64,000 bases of DNA from a virus, in the IMG/VR virus record IMGVR_UViG_3300008110_000040, positions 98,187-162,186 of that record; one strand, 5' to 3'. Below, piece after piece: positions 1 to 8,184 of this stretch (the stretch's first letter is position 1; every line of letters starts with the position of its first letter). The position numbers were made by a program, and so were the translations under genes. Under the pieces are notes generated by a model. The model was not told where the DNA came from. It was given only the letters and a program-made list of their open reading frames with translations, and did not search any database.

Positions 1-15
1 AAATATCTATCTGAA

Positions 16-54
16 AAAGGATTATATTAGGCAAGATCCTTTTATTACATTTAT
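16..54 (+). promoter_or_regulatory. Early promoter fused to a terminator hairpin
   Basis: GGCAAG at 30 and TACATTTAT at 46 are 16 nt apart, the standard spacing here. AAAAGGAT (about 17-24) pairs with ATCCTTTT (about 36-43), so the upstream box lies in a hairpin that can also end upstream transcription. It serves the gene starting at 67. Confidence 0.7.
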
Positions 55-66
55 AAAATAAAAGTT

Positions 67-768
67 ATGGCAGTACAAATTTATCAAAACGAAGAATTAA
101 ACGATGTAATGTTTCAAATTGAAGCATTAGATGAATGGAAACAACTAGCAGATGAGTTAGGAATGGAATCTCAACTTGAATTTGTTAGAAAAGCAGAATC
201 ACCTATTCCGTATCCACATATAAATAAGTCTATGGAGCTTATTTTTAGAACCTTATGTCCTACAACTACTGATTTTAAAACATATAGTAAAACAACAATA
301 CCTTTGGAGGTAATGAAGCAAATAGGATATTCTGTTAGGGAAAAACATTTTACCAAGATAGAAATATGGTATGATGATAAATCACCTGACCCGTTTGCGA
401 TAGGATATGTCCAAAAATGGACACCATATAATAAATCATATAATCGCCTTAAAGATTCTAATAATAAAGACATGTTATTTGATTCAAGCGAACAAGCTAA
501 GAATTATGCTGAAACTGTAGGTTTTGATTGTTATGGTACTACTGAGTCGGTTTGTGATAGATATTTAATTGCTCGTTGGGCAGATGAAATAAGACCTATT
601 CCTGAATTAAAAGAAATGGCTAAAGAACGTTTATTAGAAAAATATGGTGCTGAGTTAAGAATTGAAATTGAAGAAAAAACACAAGCTCTTAAAAAATTAA
701 CAGACAATGTTATATTATATCTAAATGCTGAAATATCAGAAGGTCAGTTAAAAGGTAGTAGATGGTAA
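67..768 (+). CDS. Conserved phage hypothetical protein
   Basis: The product has 233 residues, no signal peptide, no membrane segment and no recognised motif. The C-terminal third is charged and helical (residues about 175-220), possibly a coiled coil. It sits 12 nt after an early promoter and its end overlaps the next gene by 7 nt, so the two are probably co-translated. Function unknown. Confidence 0.75.
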   Translation: MAVQIYQNEELNDVMFQIEALDEWKQLADELGMESQLEFVRKAESPIPYPHINKSMELIFRTLCPTTTDFKTYSKTTIPLEVMKQIGYSVREKHFTKIEIWYDDKSPDPFAIGYVQKWTPYNKSYNRLKDSNNKDMLFDSSEQAKNYAETVGFDCYGTTESVCDRYLIARWADEIRPIPELKEMAKERLLEKYGAELRIEIEEKTQALKKLTDNVILYLNAEISEGQLKGSRW

Positions 769-968
769 AAAAACGTAAAAAGTGGATTCCACCTAAAGAA
801 TTTGTAGTAATAAGTGACTATGGTTATTTTGCTGGGTTACATAAAGGAGGTAAATTTAGGTGGTCATTTAATTTAGACGATGCTAAACCACTTACAAATG
901 TAGAGCAATATGAAACCATCAAAAGAGGTTGTTTTGGCACAGAAGTTATCTTAGATTTCATTAATTGA
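762..968 (+). CDS. Small basic hypothetical protein
   Basis: The 68-residue product has a very basic start (KKRKKW) and several aromatic residues. It overlaps the preceding gene and is followed 13 nt later by the ligase gene, so these probably share a transcript. No family recognised. Confidence 0.6.
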   Translation: MVKKRKKWIPPKEFVVISDYGYFAGLHKGGKFRWSFNLDDAKPLTNVEQYETIKRGCFGTEVILDFIN

Positions 969-981
969 TAAAATAAAGGTT

Positions 982-2067
982 ATGCAGTTAAATACATTAT
1001 ATAAAAGAGCAGTAAACGGTAAAATTAATGAGTGGACCGTTGAAGTAAATGGTGCTTGTTTTAGAACAATATCAGGTTATACTGATGGTATTAAAACAAC
1101 AAGCGAATGGACATGTTGTGAACCTAAAAATCAAGGTAAGAAAAACGCTACAACAGCCGAAGAACAAGCATTAGCAGAGGCTACAGCTATGCATCGCAAA
1201 CGTATTGAGTTAGGATCATTTGAAAACATTAATGATATAGACACACCAGTTTATTTCAAACCAATGTTAGCTCATGACTATAATGATTACAAAGATAAAA
1301 TCAAATTACCTGTAGCAATACAACCTAAATTAGATGGTGTACGTTGTATTGTTAGAGCAGACGGAATGTGGTCACGTAATGGTAAACCCATCATTTCAGC
1401 ACCTCACATATTCGAAGCATTAACTCCATTATTTGAAACTAATCCTGATTTGATATTGGATGGTGAGTTATATTGTGATAAAACAACAGCTGGATTTAAT
1501 ACAATTATATCTTGTGTTCGTAAAACAAAACCAACTGAAGCTGATTTATCATTAAGTAAACAATTCATTCAATACCATATCTACGATGTTCCTAGTGTTG
1601 AGGATAATTTCATGGAACGAATAGCTAGTATTAATGGATTAGCATTACCTGAATGCTGTAAAGTAGTACATACACATTGGGTTAGAGAACAATCACATGT
1701 CGATTATTTATATGGTTTATTTACAGAACAAGGCTATGAGGGACAAATGATTAGATTAAATGCTCCATACGAAAATAAGCGCTCTAAATCGCTTTTAAAA
1801 CGTAAAGAATTCGTTGATGCTGAGTTTACTATATTGGGTGTTGAGGAAGGTATTGGTAATTTATCAGGTAAAGTTGGTCGTCTTAATTTTGAAATAAACG
1901 GTAAACCATTTAATGCTGCTGTAAACGGAGATTGGGAATATATTGAACGTCTATGGAAGAGTAGAGAAGGATTAGTAGGTAAAACAGCTACAGTCAAGTA
2001 CTTCGAATTAACAGAGGATCAAATTCCCCGCTTTCCTAAAGTAATAGCAATTCGTGATTTTGAATAA
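982..2067 (+). CDS. ATP-dependent DNA ligase
   Basis: This ligase seals nicks in DNA using ATP. The nucleotidyltransferase core shows motif I PKLDGVR with the adenylated lysine at about residue 116, motif III LDGELY (about 159), motif IV YEGQMIR (about 252) and motif V LLKRKEF (about 270), followed by a C-terminal OB-fold segment. At 361 residues it is a compact phage ligase. The first about 80 residues form an extra N-terminal domain that I cannot name. The start codon follows AATAAAGGTT, the leader common to early genes here. A role in phage DNA replication or repair is inferred. Confidence 0.9.
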   Translation: MQLNTLYKRAVNGKINEWTVEVNGACFRTISGYTDGIKTTSEWTCCEPKNQGKKNATTAEEQALAEATAMHRKRIELGSFENINDIDTPVYFKPMLAHDYNDYKDKIKLPVAIQPKLDGVRCIVRADGMWSRNGKPIISAPHIFEALTPLFETNPDLILDGELYCDKTTAGFNTIISCVRKTKPTEADLSLSKQFIQYHIYDVPSVEDNFMERIASINGLALPECCKVVHTHWVREQSHVDYLYGLFTEQGYEGQMIRLNAPYENKRSKSLLKRKEFVDAEFTILGVEEGIGNLSGKVGRLNFEINGKPFNAAVNGDWEYIERLWKSREGLVGKTATVKYFELTEDQIPRFPKVIAIRDFE

Positions 2068-2075
2068 CAAGATTA

Positions 2076-2105
2076 GGATCGTCAAGATCCTTTTCTTATC
2101 TTTAC
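2076..2105 (+). promoter_or_regulatory. Composite terminator-promoter
   Basis: The hairpin GGATC-gtcaa-GATCC followed by TTTT ends the ligase transcript. Its loop is the GTCAAG box (2081), 16 nt before TATCTTTAC (2097). An identical 35-base copy occurs near 12311. Confidence 0.75.
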
Positions 2106-2111
2106 TATGTT

Positions 2112-2924
2112 ATGAAAATAAAGTTAGATAAACATAAAATATTCTTTACATCAGATACTCACTATGGACATACAAATATTTGTCGTGGTATAAGTAATTG
2201 GAGAGATGAAAGTGGTAATGTACCTGTAAATCAAACTCGTGATTTTGATACACTAGAACAGATGAATGATAAGATTGTTGAGTCGATCAACAGTGTTGTA
2301 GGTGAGGATGATATCTTATTTCACTTAGGTGATTGGTCATTTGGTGGGATGGATAATATAGTCAAATTTAGGCGTAAGATTAAATGTAAAAACATCCACT
2401 TAATATTGGGTAATCACGACCATCATATTGAACGTAATAAACAACTAACCAATTACTATAAAAACCCAGATACATTAGAAATAATGGAAGGTAATATAGA
2501 TGATAATTTTTATGATGAATATAAATTTGGAGAATATTGGGATAATAGGGTATATATTCAAGACCTATTCAGTTCGGTAAATCAATACCTAAGATTATCA
2601 GTATCGTTTTACCCAGGTACTACCTTATATCAAGGCGAACATGAGTTTGTACTAATGCATTACCCAATTGCAAGTTGGCATAATATGAATGATGGTGTTA
2701 TACATTTGCATGGACACGTTCACTTACCTCCAGATAAAAAACTATCACAAGGTAAAGCAATGGATGTGGGTGTAGATGGAAACAACTTAATGCCTTATAC
2801 ACTTGGCCAAATTGTAAACATAATGCATAAACAACCTATCGCTAAATTATCTTTACCTCAAGACCACCACGAGGAAAAGTTAAGTGGTAATGGTGGTAAT
2901 AAAAAGGGTGGTTCAAAATTTTAA
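2112..2924 (+). CDS. Calcineurin-like metallophosphoesterase
   Basis: The metal-binding motifs of the calcineurin-like phosphoesterase superfamily appear in order: SDTHYGH (about 14), LGDWS (about 75), LGNHDHH (about 98), MHYP (about 193) and HLHGHVH (about 210). It hydrolyses phosphoester bonds with a dinuclear metal centre; the substrate cannot be read from sequence. Length (270 residues) fits phage members. The C-terminal tail is Gly/Lys rich. It lies downstream of a DNA ligase and has its own promoter, which hints at nucleic-acid or nucleotide metabolism. Confidence 0.85.
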   Translation: MKIKLDKHKIFFTSDTHYGHTNICRGISNWRDESGNVPVNQTRDFDTLEQMNDKIVESINSVVGEDDILFHLGDWSFGGMDNIVKFRRKIKCKNIHLILGNHDHHIERNKQLTNYYKNPDTLEIMEGNIDDNFYDEYKFGEYWDNRVYIQDLFSSVNQYLRLSVSFYPGTTLYQGEHEFVLMHYPIASWHNMNDGVIHLHGHVHLPPDKKLSQGKAMDVGVDGNNLMPYTLGQIVNIMHKQPIAKLSLPQDHHEEKLSGNGGNKKGGSKF

Positions 2925-2926
2925 TT

Positions 2927-3298
2927 ATGAAACACGCTCGTATAATAAATCTACCTAAAAACCCAAAACACATCTTCGAAGAAGCTATAATGTTAGGCTC
3001 AGAGAATTGGGTTGATGAAAAGGGTACTGAAGATCATCCTAGTGTTTGGCAGCGTGAACCTAGTAAGTTAAGCTTTGAGGAGGCGTTTAATTTAATTCAA
3101 CCTTTTAAACCACATTGGGTATGTATTTTTAGAAATGAAAGTTATTTAACAGGTAGAGAGGAAGATGATTATTGGGATTTTGGTGGATGTAATATAGCAT
3201 CAAACGATTATGGAGAAGTTTTTATTTGGATAAAAGTTAAACCTAATATAGCTAGACAACTTTTTGAAAAATATAATTTAACAGTAGAAGAATATTAG
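2927..3298 (+). CDS. Hypothetical protein
   Basis: The 123-residue soluble protein has many Trp and acidic residues and no recognised motif. It follows the phosphoesterase gene by 2 nt and abuts the next gene, so it belongs to the same transcript. Confidence 0.6.
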   Translation: MKHARIINLPKNPKHIFEEAIMLGSENWVDEKGTEDHPSVWQREPSKLSFEEAFNLIQPFKPHWVCIFRNESYLTGREEDDYWDFGGCNIASNDYGEVFIWIKVKPNIARQLFEKYNLTVEEY

Positions 3299-3299
3299 T

Positions 3300-3551
3300 A
3301 TGGCTAAGTTCACAGACGAAAACGGCAGATTCAAGTCCAACTACGAGCCCGGACAGGTCGGATACCTGGTTGAGATCATGGAGTGGGTTTACCTGCACAA
3401 TAACATGACCTATGACGAGAAGTTGGATTACCTGCTAAAGCTTGAAGAGGCACATGAGAACCATTTAAAAGAAGTATTTCCAGCTGGAAATTATCGTTGG
3501 GATAATAGGTGGAGTGATAAATTAATTAAATCAAAAGATAAAGATGAATAA
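3300..3551 (+). CDS. Small hypothetical protein with mosaic base composition
   Basis: The 83-residue product has no recognised family. The first about 45 codons use G/C-ending codons (CTG, GAC, TAC, GTC), very unlike the AT-rich neighbours, while the last 30 codons return to local usage. The reading frame is continuous across the change. This suggests recent acquisition of the 5' part by recombination. Confidence 0.6.
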   Translation: MAKFTDENGRFKSNYEPGQVGYLVEIMEWVYLHNNMTYDEKLDYLLKLEEAHENHLKEVFPAGNYRWDNRWSDKLIKSKDKDE

Positions 3552-3939
3552 AGAATTTATATCATACGAACAAGCATTAGCTTTAAAAGAATTAGGATTT
3601 GATGAACCTTGTTTGGCGCATTGGTATAATGAAACACCAACAAACCCAGAAGGTCAGTGTCTTGTTTATTATAAAAAGCCTTGGGATAATCAAAAGATTA
3701 TAAACGGAGTTATCAGAGATTATTATTTTGCACCAACCTACTCCCAAGCATTTAGATGGTTTAGAGAGAAACATAATATGTTTGTTGAAATAACATATGA
3801 AAACAATTTACATGATTATATGATAATATCTGATATTTTTACTGAAGAGGTGGATTTTGGTGATGGTCCATTTGAAACATATGAAGAAATGGAGCTATGG
3901 TGTCTTAAAAAATTAATTGAAATAGTAAAAAATAAATAA
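3544..3939 (+). CDS. Hypothetical protein, paralogue of the 5020 gene product
   Basis: The 131-residue product shares with the protein at 5020 an N-terminal pattern (A-L-KE-GFDE-CL-H) and a later block (AP--QA--W-R--H). The two therefore form a family duplicated within this early region. Its start overlaps the upstream gene by 8 nt. Function unknown. Confidence 0.65.
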   Translation: MNKEFISYEQALALKELGFDEPCLAHWYNETPTNPEGQCLVYYKKPWDNQKIINGVIRDYYFAPTYSQAFRWFREKHNMFVEITYENNLHDYMIISDIFTEEVDFGDGPFETYEEMELWCLKKLIEIVKNK

Positions 3940-3940
3940 T

Positions 3941-4015
3941 ATGAAAAAATATAGATTTACAATATTAAAACATAATTTAGTTAAAGCTCACACTCAACTA
4001 GAATTAATAAAATGA
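3941..4015 (+). CDS. Possible 24-residue peptide
   Basis: A short ORF (starts MKKYRFTIL) fills the gap between two genes and ends with an ATGA overlap with the next start. Basic and hydrophobic. Supported only by its position. Confidence 0.25.
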   Translation: MKKYRFTILKHNLVKAHTQLELIK

Positions 4016-4305
4016 AAACAATAACATTTCAAATTTCAGACGAAGCATTTGAACTATTACAAAAAATAGGTAATGGTGCTGCTGAATATCGTGATACCGA
4101 ATATGACACATTAGAAGATTTTAAAAATTCTGATGAATATAAAACAGGGTTAAGAACTGAAGAATGGTTTTTAAATAGAAATTTTAATGGAACTTATCAT
4201 TTGATTCATGAGTTATCAAGATATGGGTTAGTAGATTCAGATGGAATGAGTTGGCATCTTACTTATATATTAACGGATTTAGGAAAACAAATATTAAAAC
4301 AATGA
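4012..4305 (+). CDS. Hypothetical protein
   Basis: The 97-residue soluble protein has an acidic middle (residues 25-45). The C-terminal part (SRYGLVDSDG...LTDLGKQIL) resembles the winged-helix style of small phage regulators, but this is only an impression. It is coupled to the next gene by an ATGA overlap. Confidence 0.6.
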   Translation: MKTITFQISDEAFELLQKIGNGAAEYRDTEYDTLEDFKNSDEYKTGLRTEEWFLNRNFNGTYHLIHELSRYGLVDSDGMSWHLTYILTDLGKQILKQ

Positions 4306-4580
4306 AAGAATTAATATTATATATATCTTTATTACTACTAATTGTAAGTTGTAATAATGATCCTGTTAGTTATTCATGTACTCAAGGTACAATTAGAATA
4401 TTAAATAAGGAAAAACACCCATGTGCAAGAGGTGGAGGTGATTGTTCGTTTAAGTTTTATTTATACGATGGTCAAAGGGCTTATTGGTGTGGTACAGATA
4501 GAGACACTTGGAATAAATACAATATTCAAGATACTTTACCCACATTAATAATAACTAAAACAATAATTGAGGAAAAATAA
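4302..4580 (+). CDS. Putative small lipoprotein
   Basis: The start at 4302 is preferred over an upstream in-frame codon because it gives a clean type II signal: a short charged start, a run of Leu/Ile, then LIVSC with the lipidation cysteine at about residue 17. The mature part has several cysteines (about 24, 37, 44, 60). Surface or periplasmic lipoproteins of phages often alter the infected cell envelope, but no specific role is seen. Confidence 0.6.
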   Translation: MKELILYISLLLLIVSCNNDPVSYSCTQGTIRILNKEKHPCARGGGDCSFKFYLYDGQRAYWCGTDRDTWNKYNIQDTLPTLIITKTIIEEK

Positions 4581-4582
4581 AT

Positions 4583-4963
4583 ATGAAAGAACTCATAATT
4601 CTTCGTGGCCTCCCAGGCAGCGGAAAGTCAACATTCGCAAAACTAATCTGTAACCAACATGTTGAAGCAGATATGTACTTCATGCAAGATGGAGAATATA
4701 AATTTGATGCTACTAAATTAAAACAAGCTCATGAATGGTGTAGAAACAAAACTGAGGCTTGGATGCAAAAACGATATAATGTAGTTGTATCAAACACCTT
4801 CACTATGGAGTGGGAAATGGATGCTTACTATGAGTTAGCCAAACAATACGGTTATCGAGTACACTCCATTATAGTTGAGAATAGACATGGTGGAGTGAAT
4901 GAACATGGTGTACCTAAAGATAAGTTAGAACAAATGAAAAATAGATTTGAAATCAAACTTTAA
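4583..4963 (+). CDS. P-loop kinase-like ATPase (PNK / N4BP2L1-like)
   Basis: The protein opens with strand plus Walker A, ILRGLPGSGKST (residues 5-16), as in polynucleotide-kinase-type P-loop proteins. AD-YF (about 30) and the later VVVSNTFT strand fit this small family. At 126 residues it is a minimal kinase domain without a phosphatase domain. The first about 15 codons are richer in G+C than the rest. With the RNA ligase at 6985 it could form an end-healing and sealing pair; this is inference. Confidence 0.65.
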   Translation: MKELIILRGLPGSGKSTFAKLICNQHVEADMYFMQDGEYKFDATKLKQAHEWCRNKTEAWMQKRYNVVVSNTFTMEWEMDAYYELAKQYGYRVHSIIVENRHGGVNEHGVPKDKLEQMKNRFEIKL

Positions 4964-4973
4964 TGTTTGGCTT

Positions 4974-4998
4974 GTCAAAGTAAAGATATTATATTTAC
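4974..4998 (+). promoter_or_regulatory. Early promoter
   Basis: GTCAAAG at 4974 and TATATTTAC at 4990 (16 nt) precede the gene at 5020 and its AATAAAGGTT leader. Confidence 0.75.
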
Positions 4999-5019
4999 AA
5001 TGTAATAATAATAAAGGTT

Positions 5020-5481
5020 ATGCAAGAAATTAAACCAACATACGTAACATTTGAGCAGGCTAAATGGCTTAAAGAGAAAGGATTTGATGAAATTTGTTTA
5101 GGACATTATTCGTCAGATGGAGAATTACAAACATTGCAAGATTATTTAAGTCTTGGAGCAGATGTAGAAGAAATGATTAACAAGCCATTTAATGGTATTT
5201 CTTATATGAAAACTATGTGTAAAGCACCTGAACAATGGCAAGTAATTGAATGGTTAAGGGTTAATCATGGTATTTGGGTTTATCCTCTTCCAATAGATGA
5301 TGAAATGAAATTATGGCAATGTAGAATTATTAAAGGTCAACCTTTTAGTAATTTAAAAAATACATTAAAAATAATTAGTCATGGTGAAATTTCTTATAGA
5401 GGATTATATTCACCACAAGAAGCTTACTCAGCAGCATTTGATTACGTTTTAAACAATAATTTAATATGCAAAAATTATTAA
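5020..5481 (+). CDS. Hypothetical protein, paralogue of the 3544 gene product
   Basis: 153 residues. AKWLKEKGFDEICLGHY and the AP-QW-V-EWLR-NHGIWVYP block match the protein encoded at 3544. No catalytic motif is visible. It has its own early promoter. Confidence 0.65.
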   Translation: MQEIKPTYVTFEQAKWLKEKGFDEICLGHYSSDGELQTLQDYLSLGADVEEMINKPFNGISYMKTMCKAPEQWQVIEWLRVNHGIWVYPLPIDDEMKLWQCRIIKGQPFSNLKNTLKIISHGEISYRGLYSPQEAYSAAFDYVLNNNLICKNY

Positions 5482-5609
5482 ATAGTATTATATTCATATG
5501 TGTTATTACATTAATAGCAAACGTAGTACCAGAATCATTTATATTAAGTATTGGATTCTGGGGAGGTTGGGCATATTGTAAATTACAAGAGAAAGGATAT
5601 GTATGGTAA
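5466..5609 (+). CDS. 47-residue membrane protein
   Basis: The short ORF has one or two hydrophobic segments (residues 5-21 and 24-37) and a Trp/Gly-rich turn (GFWGGW). It overlaps the end of the previous gene by 16 nt and the start of the next by 7 nt, a spacing typical of real genes here. Confidence 0.5.
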   Translation: MQKLLNSIIFICVITLIANVVPESFILSIGFWGGWAYCKLQEKGYVW

Positions 5610-6184
5610 ATAATTTTAGACAAATAGTACAACTTTTAAAATTTGATAATGAAGATGATTTCTACCACTTACAAATTCTAAAACGTAAAAAAGAAAATCC
5701 TGAGTTAGGTTCTAACTCCTATGTTATTAGGACTTATTGTATTCGTTCTAAAGAACATTTAGTAGAGAAAATGGATGAGATTATAAGTTTATGTATGCAT
5801 CACAATGCAAGAGCATATATTAATCTTAACCGTAGGTCATTTGAACGTGCCGCTTTCCACACTCTAAAAAAGATATCAGACATCATTATGAATCGAGACT
5901 ATAAATCAGTTCGTAATGCGTTTGAATCAGTTTGTGGTGAGTATGGTTCTGGTAAAGACAAATATTGGATCATTGATATTGACCCAGAACATTTTGAATT
6001 GGCACCTACACTTAAAATACATTTAACTGACTTAGACCCAGTTGGAGCTAAAGTACATGCTGAGGTACCTACTAAAAATGGTTATCACATTATTACAACT
6101 CCATTTAACAAAGCTGAGTTTAAAAAGTTATATCCTGAAATAGATATACATACTAATAACCCAACTATATTATTTTGTAATTAA
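5603..6184 (+). CDS. Hypothetical protein with primase-like pattern
   Basis: The 193-residue product contains YWIIDIDPE (about 128) and VPTKNGYHIITTPFN (about 158). This arrangement, an acidic strand followed by a TKNG-H strand, recalls the metal- and nucleotide-binding core of archaeo-eukaryotic primase (PrimPol) domains. The match is weak and the protein is short, so the assignment is tentative. Confidence 0.5.
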   Translation: MVNNFRQIVQLLKFDNEDDFYHLQILKRKKENPELGSNSYVIRTYCIRSKEHLVEKMDEIISLCMHHNARAYINLNRRSFERAAFHTLKKISDIIMNRDYKSVRNAFESVCGEYGSGKDKYWIIDIDPEHFELAPTLKIHLTDLDPVGAKVHAEVPTKNGYHIITTPFNKAEFKKLYPEIDIHTNNPTILFCN

Positions 6185-6187
6185 GAT

Positions 6188-6475
6188 ATGTTTAGTATAT
6201 TCAAATTCAATTTATTTAAACCCAACGATTGGAAATTAGTCTGGAATGACTATGCAGTATGGAATATATGTGACTCACAAGGTGATTCAATATATGAACG
6301 TAAATGTTCCTATGAAATCTACTACTCTCAGTTTAGAGGGGAATTTAAATTAAAAGCTTCTGGTCACAGAGCAAAAGAACATAACTATTATTTCACAGTA
6401 GTTCTTCCAAAATTTATTGAATGCAATAAAATTATTTTAGCTCATCAAAATAAAGAGGCTACATTTATCGAGTAA
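6188..6475 (+). CDS. Hypothetical protein
   Basis: 95 residues, rich in aromatic residues and apparently all-beta, without signal peptide or known motif. It starts 3 nt after the previous gene. The last coding gene before a structured non-coding stretch. Confidence 0.55.
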   Translation: MFSIFKFNLFKPNDWKLVWNDYAVWNICDSQGDSIYERKCSYEIYYSQFRGEFKLKASGHRAKEHNYYFTVVLPKFIECNKIILAHQNKEATFIE

Positions 6476-6486
6476 AAATAAAAAAT

Positions 6487-6576
6487 ATGAAAACACTTAA
6501 TTTAACACATCCCAATAAGTCGGATGTACAATTCAAAGTATCTCAGTTTCCGGATGGACAACATTATATTATTTGA
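6487..6576 (+). pseudogene. Possible decayed N-terminus of a PRPP-synthetase-like gene
   Basis: An ATG frame of 29 codons contains SQFPDGQ and then meets several TGA codons (6574, 6583). The FPDGQ pattern and the preceding lines resemble the N-terminal strand of phage ribose-phosphate pyrophosphokinases, but nothing further of that protein follows. It may be a remnant or a short leader peptide for the structured RNA after it. Confidence 0.3.
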
Positions 6577-6930
6577 CCATTTTGACCAAGCAATCCAGAA
6601 ACTATTTGGGTTGTTGAAATAAAAAAATTGGCTAAACATTGAACCGTTGTGGAGGTTGAGCTGAAATTGCTTTTATGAAAACTAATAATTTCATTAACCA
6701 CATAAAGATATTACCAGTAATGGTAAACGTATTGTTCCTAATTGAGCACGGGAAGACTGAACAGACGCTAAGAATGAATAAAACTTCCACTACAATAAAA
6801 GTAGAACGGAAAAGTTTAACAGTACAGACAATACGAATGAGCGCTCAGCTAGACCCTACTCTTATGAAAGACTGGCTTCAAGCGGTAAGTAGAAATACGT
6901 CCTGTGGAGTATAAGACAAGAGGGTGCTAA
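6577..6930 (+). ncRNA. Putative structured RNA, about 350 nt
   Basis: No convincing gene lies here, and the stretch carries many exact inverted pairings: AAGCAAT 6588 with ATTGCTT 6666, TTACCA-gtaa-TGGTAA at 6711-6726 (a GNRA-type loop), CGTATTGT 6728 with ACAATACG 6828, and AAACTT..CTAC 6781 with GTAG..AAGTTT 6817. Stop codons occur in all frames except one 79-codon frame lacking protein-like composition. The strand is inferred from the neighbouring genes. No early promoter was found directly upstream. Confidence 0.5.
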
Positions 6931-6943
6931 ATTGTTTGGTATC

Positions 6944-6968
6944 TCAAAATAAAGATGTTATATTTACT
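6944..6968 (+). promoter_or_regulatory. Early promoter
   Basis: CTCAAAA at 6944 and TATATTTAC at 6960 (16 nt) precede the RNA ligase gene. The first base of the upstream box deviates (C for G). Confidence 0.7.
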
Positions 6969-6984
6969 AAGTAAGAAATAAGAT

Positions 6985-8115
6985 ATGGAAAATTTAAATA
7001 GCGTTTGCTACGTAGCAAAAATTGATGAAATTAAAGCAATTGAAGGAGCCGATAACATTGTACAAGGTGTTATCGGTGGGTGGAATTGCATTATTAAGAA
7101 AGGTGAACATACTGCAGGTGAATTAGTTGTAGTAGCAACTACTGATGCTGTTATCCCTCAAGACTTATCAGATAAAATGGGAGTTACTAACTACCTAAGA
7201 AAAGGAGGTAGAGTAAGAACTGTTAAATTAAGAGGTGTATATTCAGAATGTTTAATCATCCCAACTAAATACATTCCAGGATATGGAGACATGTATAAAG
7301 AAGGAGATGACATGATGGAAAAATTTGGTATCTTCAAATATGAACCACCAGCAGTACAAGTACAATTAGCTTCAGGTCGTAAAATTAAGTACCATCAAAA
7401 TCCAAACTTTGGAGTGTACTATAAATTCCCTAACATTAAAAATGTTAAAGGTATATTTACTGAGGAGGATGAAGTTCAAATCACTCGTAAGTTACATGGT
7501 ACAAATGCTCGTTACGGTATTGTAAAGAAAACTAAATTATCGTTTTGGGATAAGGTTAAGAAGTTCTTTGGTTTTGCGGATGAATGGATTGAGTATGAGT
7601 ATGTTTATGGTTCACATAATGTAGAAAAAGGCAGTGACTCACAAGGTTTCTATGATACAGATGTTTGGAGAACAATAGCTGATAAATATTTTATTCAAGA
7701 TAGATTATGGTCGTATGTTAAAACATATGGTCCAGAGATTATTGGAAATGGAGTTATATTGTATGGTGAGATTTATGGTCCTGGTATTCAAAAGAACTAT
7801 GATTACGGTTTAAAAGAAATTGAATTTGCAGGATTTGATATTGTGGAAAACGGAAAGTACTTAAATACATATTTAGCTGGGTATATGATTGAAGATATGC
7901 TTAACTTACCTCACGCACCTGAATTATATAACGGTTTATGGTCTCAAGAAATTCAAGACCGTTATACATTCAATAATAATATTGAGGGAACTAAAGTACC
8001 ACATGAAGGTATTGTTATTAAACATGTAAGTGGTGATCGTCATAAAGTGGCAAAGTGTATAAACCCGCAGTATTTAATCTATAGTGAACATAATGACGTT
8101 GGTGATAGCCATTAA
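6985..8115 (+). CDS. RNA ligase, DRB0094 (Rnl5-like) family
   Basis: 376 residues. The N-terminal about 125 residues form the OB-like extension typical of the DRB0094 family. The nucleotidyltransferase domain has motif I RKLHGTNARYG with the adenylated lysine at about residue 169, motif III-like LYGEIYGPG (about 259), motif IV-like HEGIVIK (about 340) and motif V HKVAKCIN (about 353). Family members seal 3'-OH/5'-phosphate RNA ends, often on nicked duplexes. In a phage this can repair RNAs cut by host defence nucleases; that role is inferred. A terminator follows directly. Confidence 0.8.
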   Translation: MENLNSVCYVAKIDEIKAIEGADNIVQGVIGGWNCIIKKGEHTAGELVVVATTDAVIPQDLSDKMGVTNYLRKGGRVRTVKLRGVYSECLIIPTKYIPGYGDMYKEGDDMMEKFGIFKYEPPAVQVQLASGRKIKYHQNPNFGVYYKFPNIKNVKGIFTEEDEVQITRKLHGTNARYGIVKKTKLSFWDKVKKFFGFADEWIEYEYVYGSHNVEKGSDSQGFYDTDVWRTIADKYFIQDRLWSYVKTYGPEIIGNGVILYGEIYGPGIQKNYDYGLKEIEFAGFDIVENGKYLNTYLAGYMIEDMLNLPHAPELYNGLWSQEIQDRYTFNNNIEGTKVPHEGIVIKHVSGDRHKVAKCINPQYLIYSEHNDVGDSH

Positions 8116-8122
8116 ATAAGAT

Positions 8123-8147
8123 GGAGCCCTAAATGGGCTCCTTTTAT
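8123..8147 (+). terminator. Intrinsic terminator
   Basis: GGAGCCC-taaat-GGGCTCC followed by CTTTTATTTT closes the RNA ligase transcript. Confidence 0.85.
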
Positions 8148-8153
8148 TTTGTA

Positions 8154-8161
8154 ATATTTAT
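8154..8161 (+). promoter_or_regulatory. Late-type promoter box
   Basis: ATATTTAT lies 23 nt before the HNH endonuclease start, directly after a terminator. It is the motif seen before virion genes, here in the early region. Confidence 0.45.
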
Positions 8162-8184
8162 TATCGCCAAACAATAATATTACT

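Noticed and set aside
6577-6690. Reading TGA as tryptophan to extend the 29-codon frame
   Set aside because: All other genes use TGA as stop and TGG as Trp normally, and the extended sequence does not resemble a known protein. RNA pairings explain the region better.
6730-6950. A group I intron (some segments resemble P/Q/R/S core elements)
   Set aside because: No complete ordered core and no interrupted gene with matching exons on both sides.
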